Assembly (NCBI GenBank): GCA_003646525.1
Contig: QMKU01000109.1
Location: forward strand, 1-5,551
Origin: Campylobacterota bacterium
GTDB taxonomy: Bacteria > Campylobacterota > Campylobacteria > Campylobacterales > Sulfurovaceae
DNA: 5,551 bases
Reading direction: 5' to 3'
How positions within the stretch are numbered: the first letter of the stretch is position 1; each line of letters starts with the position of its first letter. Positions 4,821 to 5,551 of this stretch are shown here, in pieces. The translations under genes were made by a program, and so were the position numbers. Below the pieces are notes generated by a model, which saw only the letters and a program-made list of their open reading frames with translations, was not told where the DNA came from and ran no database searches.

Positions 4821-5551
4821 AAGAAAGTAAATTCAAAGCAATATTCACCCTCAAGCAGCACACCCCCATCATCCACTTCCAGAGTGAGCAGAGTGGGGCG
4901 ACTCTGAGAGCTACAGAGTTGAAACCTAAGTTTGATAGCTTCTTGAAGCAGTATGCTTTTGATGGTGAAGTACCGAGAGAGTATTTGATAGACAAGGATA
5001 AGGATGCTCTTGATTATAAGGTCAAGATTATCTCAAGTCAACTAGAAACAAAGAGAATTGAAAAAAGAAACCATAAAGGGAAAGATATAAATAATCCATT
5101 GTTCTTTGGAAATATGAAACCAAAAAATATGAGTAGTGATGAATTTGAAAAGATTAGAAAAAAATTTCAAATTCATAAAACCACTTTCGATATAGAATTT
5201 TTTACTTTTAATACTCAATTAAAGTCCATTATAGAAGAGCAATTTGAATCTTTTTTGGCAAATACAAACTTTGGAACTAGACAATCAAAAGGGTTTGGTA
5301 GTTTTTATGTAGCCGATTCAAATTTCAATAAAAAACTTATAAAACATAAACTTTATAGTTTTACTACAAAAAATTGGGAAAAAGATATAGGACTGCTTTA
5401 TCAATTTCTTAGGCAGGGGATAAATCTGCCAAATAGAGATGATAGCACAAGATTTTATTCCAAACCAGCTATTTTTTCCTATGCAAAAAGCAGGGATTGG
5501 CAATGGGATAAAAAGTCTATAAAAGAAAAATATTTTAGTAGTGCACTTGAA
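4817..5551 (+). CDS. Cmr1-like RAMP protein of a type III-B CRISPR complex (partial, 3' end outside window)
   Basis: The ATG at 4817 overlaps the CorA-like stop (ATGA), with AAAAGG about 6 bases before it. Two hundred and forty-five codons are open to the window end. The N-terminus has a strand FTLKQHTPIIHF (10-21), then GATLRATELKPKFDSF (27-42), which occupies the place of the R-x-T-x-x-K-G segment of Cmr1-type RAMPs. Residues 151-163, NFGTRQSKGFGSF, are a good match to the glycine-rich G-x-R-x-x-x-G-F-G loop typical of RAMP proteins that bind crRNA. Cmr1 caps the 3' end of the crRNA in the Cmr effector complex. The Cmr1 assignment, as against Cmr4 or Cmr6, rests on these two motifs and on being first after the effector. 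The rest of the operon, including Cas10, should follow downstream. Confidence 0.72.
   Translation, partial: MKESKFKAIFTLKQHTPIIHFQSEQSGATLRATELKPKFDSFLKQYAFDGEVPREYLIDKDKDALDYKVKIISSQLETKRIEKRNHKGKDINNPLFFGNMKPKNMSSDEFEKIRKKFQIHKTTFDIEFFTFNTQLKSIIEEQFESFLANTNFGTRQSKGFGSFYVADSNFNKKLIKHKLYSFTTKNWEKDIGLLYQFLRQGINLPNRDDSTRFYSKPAIFSYAKSRDWQWDKKSIKEKYFSSALE

Noticed and set aside
4789..5503. Minus-strand frames over the Cmr1-like gene (4789-4995, 5318-5503)
   Set aside because: They are shadows of a coding frame with clear RAMP motifs.
1..5551. CRISPR array
   Set aside because: No regularly spaced direct repeats with unique spacers are present; the only arrays are the tetranucleotide tract and the two leader copies.

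Overview
The DNA is AT-rich. It uses AAAGGA-type ribosome binding sites and many AGA and ATA codons, and it carries a RAYT/REP pair beside a type III CRISPR locus. This composition and gene content suit a Campylobacterota genome (Sulfurimonas/Sulfurovum-like). The taxon is an inference, not something a single marker proves.

Layout. (1) Positions 1-695 hold two diverged tandem units. Each has a conserved leader (98-148 and 389-438), a well-placed Shine-Dalgarno and small gene, and an identical 20-bp downstream repeat (273-292 and 676-695). Unit A carries a 28-codon hydrophobic peptide. Unit B carries a 70-aa protein that resembles the DUF4258/RelE-like small toxin families. (2) Positions 692-2509 (minus strand) encode a 605-aa protein. 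It has an N-terminal CARF-like domain, a PD-(D/E)xK nuclease of the Card1/Can2 type and an extra C-terminal domain of about 220 aa with DHH-phosphoesterase-like motifs. (3) Positions 2581-3279 form a REP/RAYT element: two exactly inverted REP hairpins with GTAG feet, a 24-unit degenerate tetranucleotide tract between them, and an intact REP-associated tyrosine transposase gene. (4) Positions 3339-5551 are the start of a type III-B (Cmr-like) operon: a CorA-like membrane effector, overlapping by ATGA the first 245 codons of a Cmr1-like RAMP protein that runs off the window.

How the genes may work together. CorA-like proteins linked to Cmr loci are known membrane effectors activated by SAM-AMP, which is made by Cas10 and removed by a DHH-family phosphodiesterase (NrN) or a SAM-AMP lyase encoded nearby. 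No separate NrN is visible here. Instead a DHH-like domain is fused to a Card1-like nuclease encoded divergently from the effector. The most interesting reading is one polypeptide that both executes defence (nuclease) and ends the signal (DHH-like phosphodiesterase). Its CARF ligand loop lacks the usual GGTK-type sequence, so its activating nucleotide may not be a canonical cyclic oligoadenylate. The fusion and motifs are visible in the sequence; the signalling model is inference. No CRISPR array or cas10 lies within the window.
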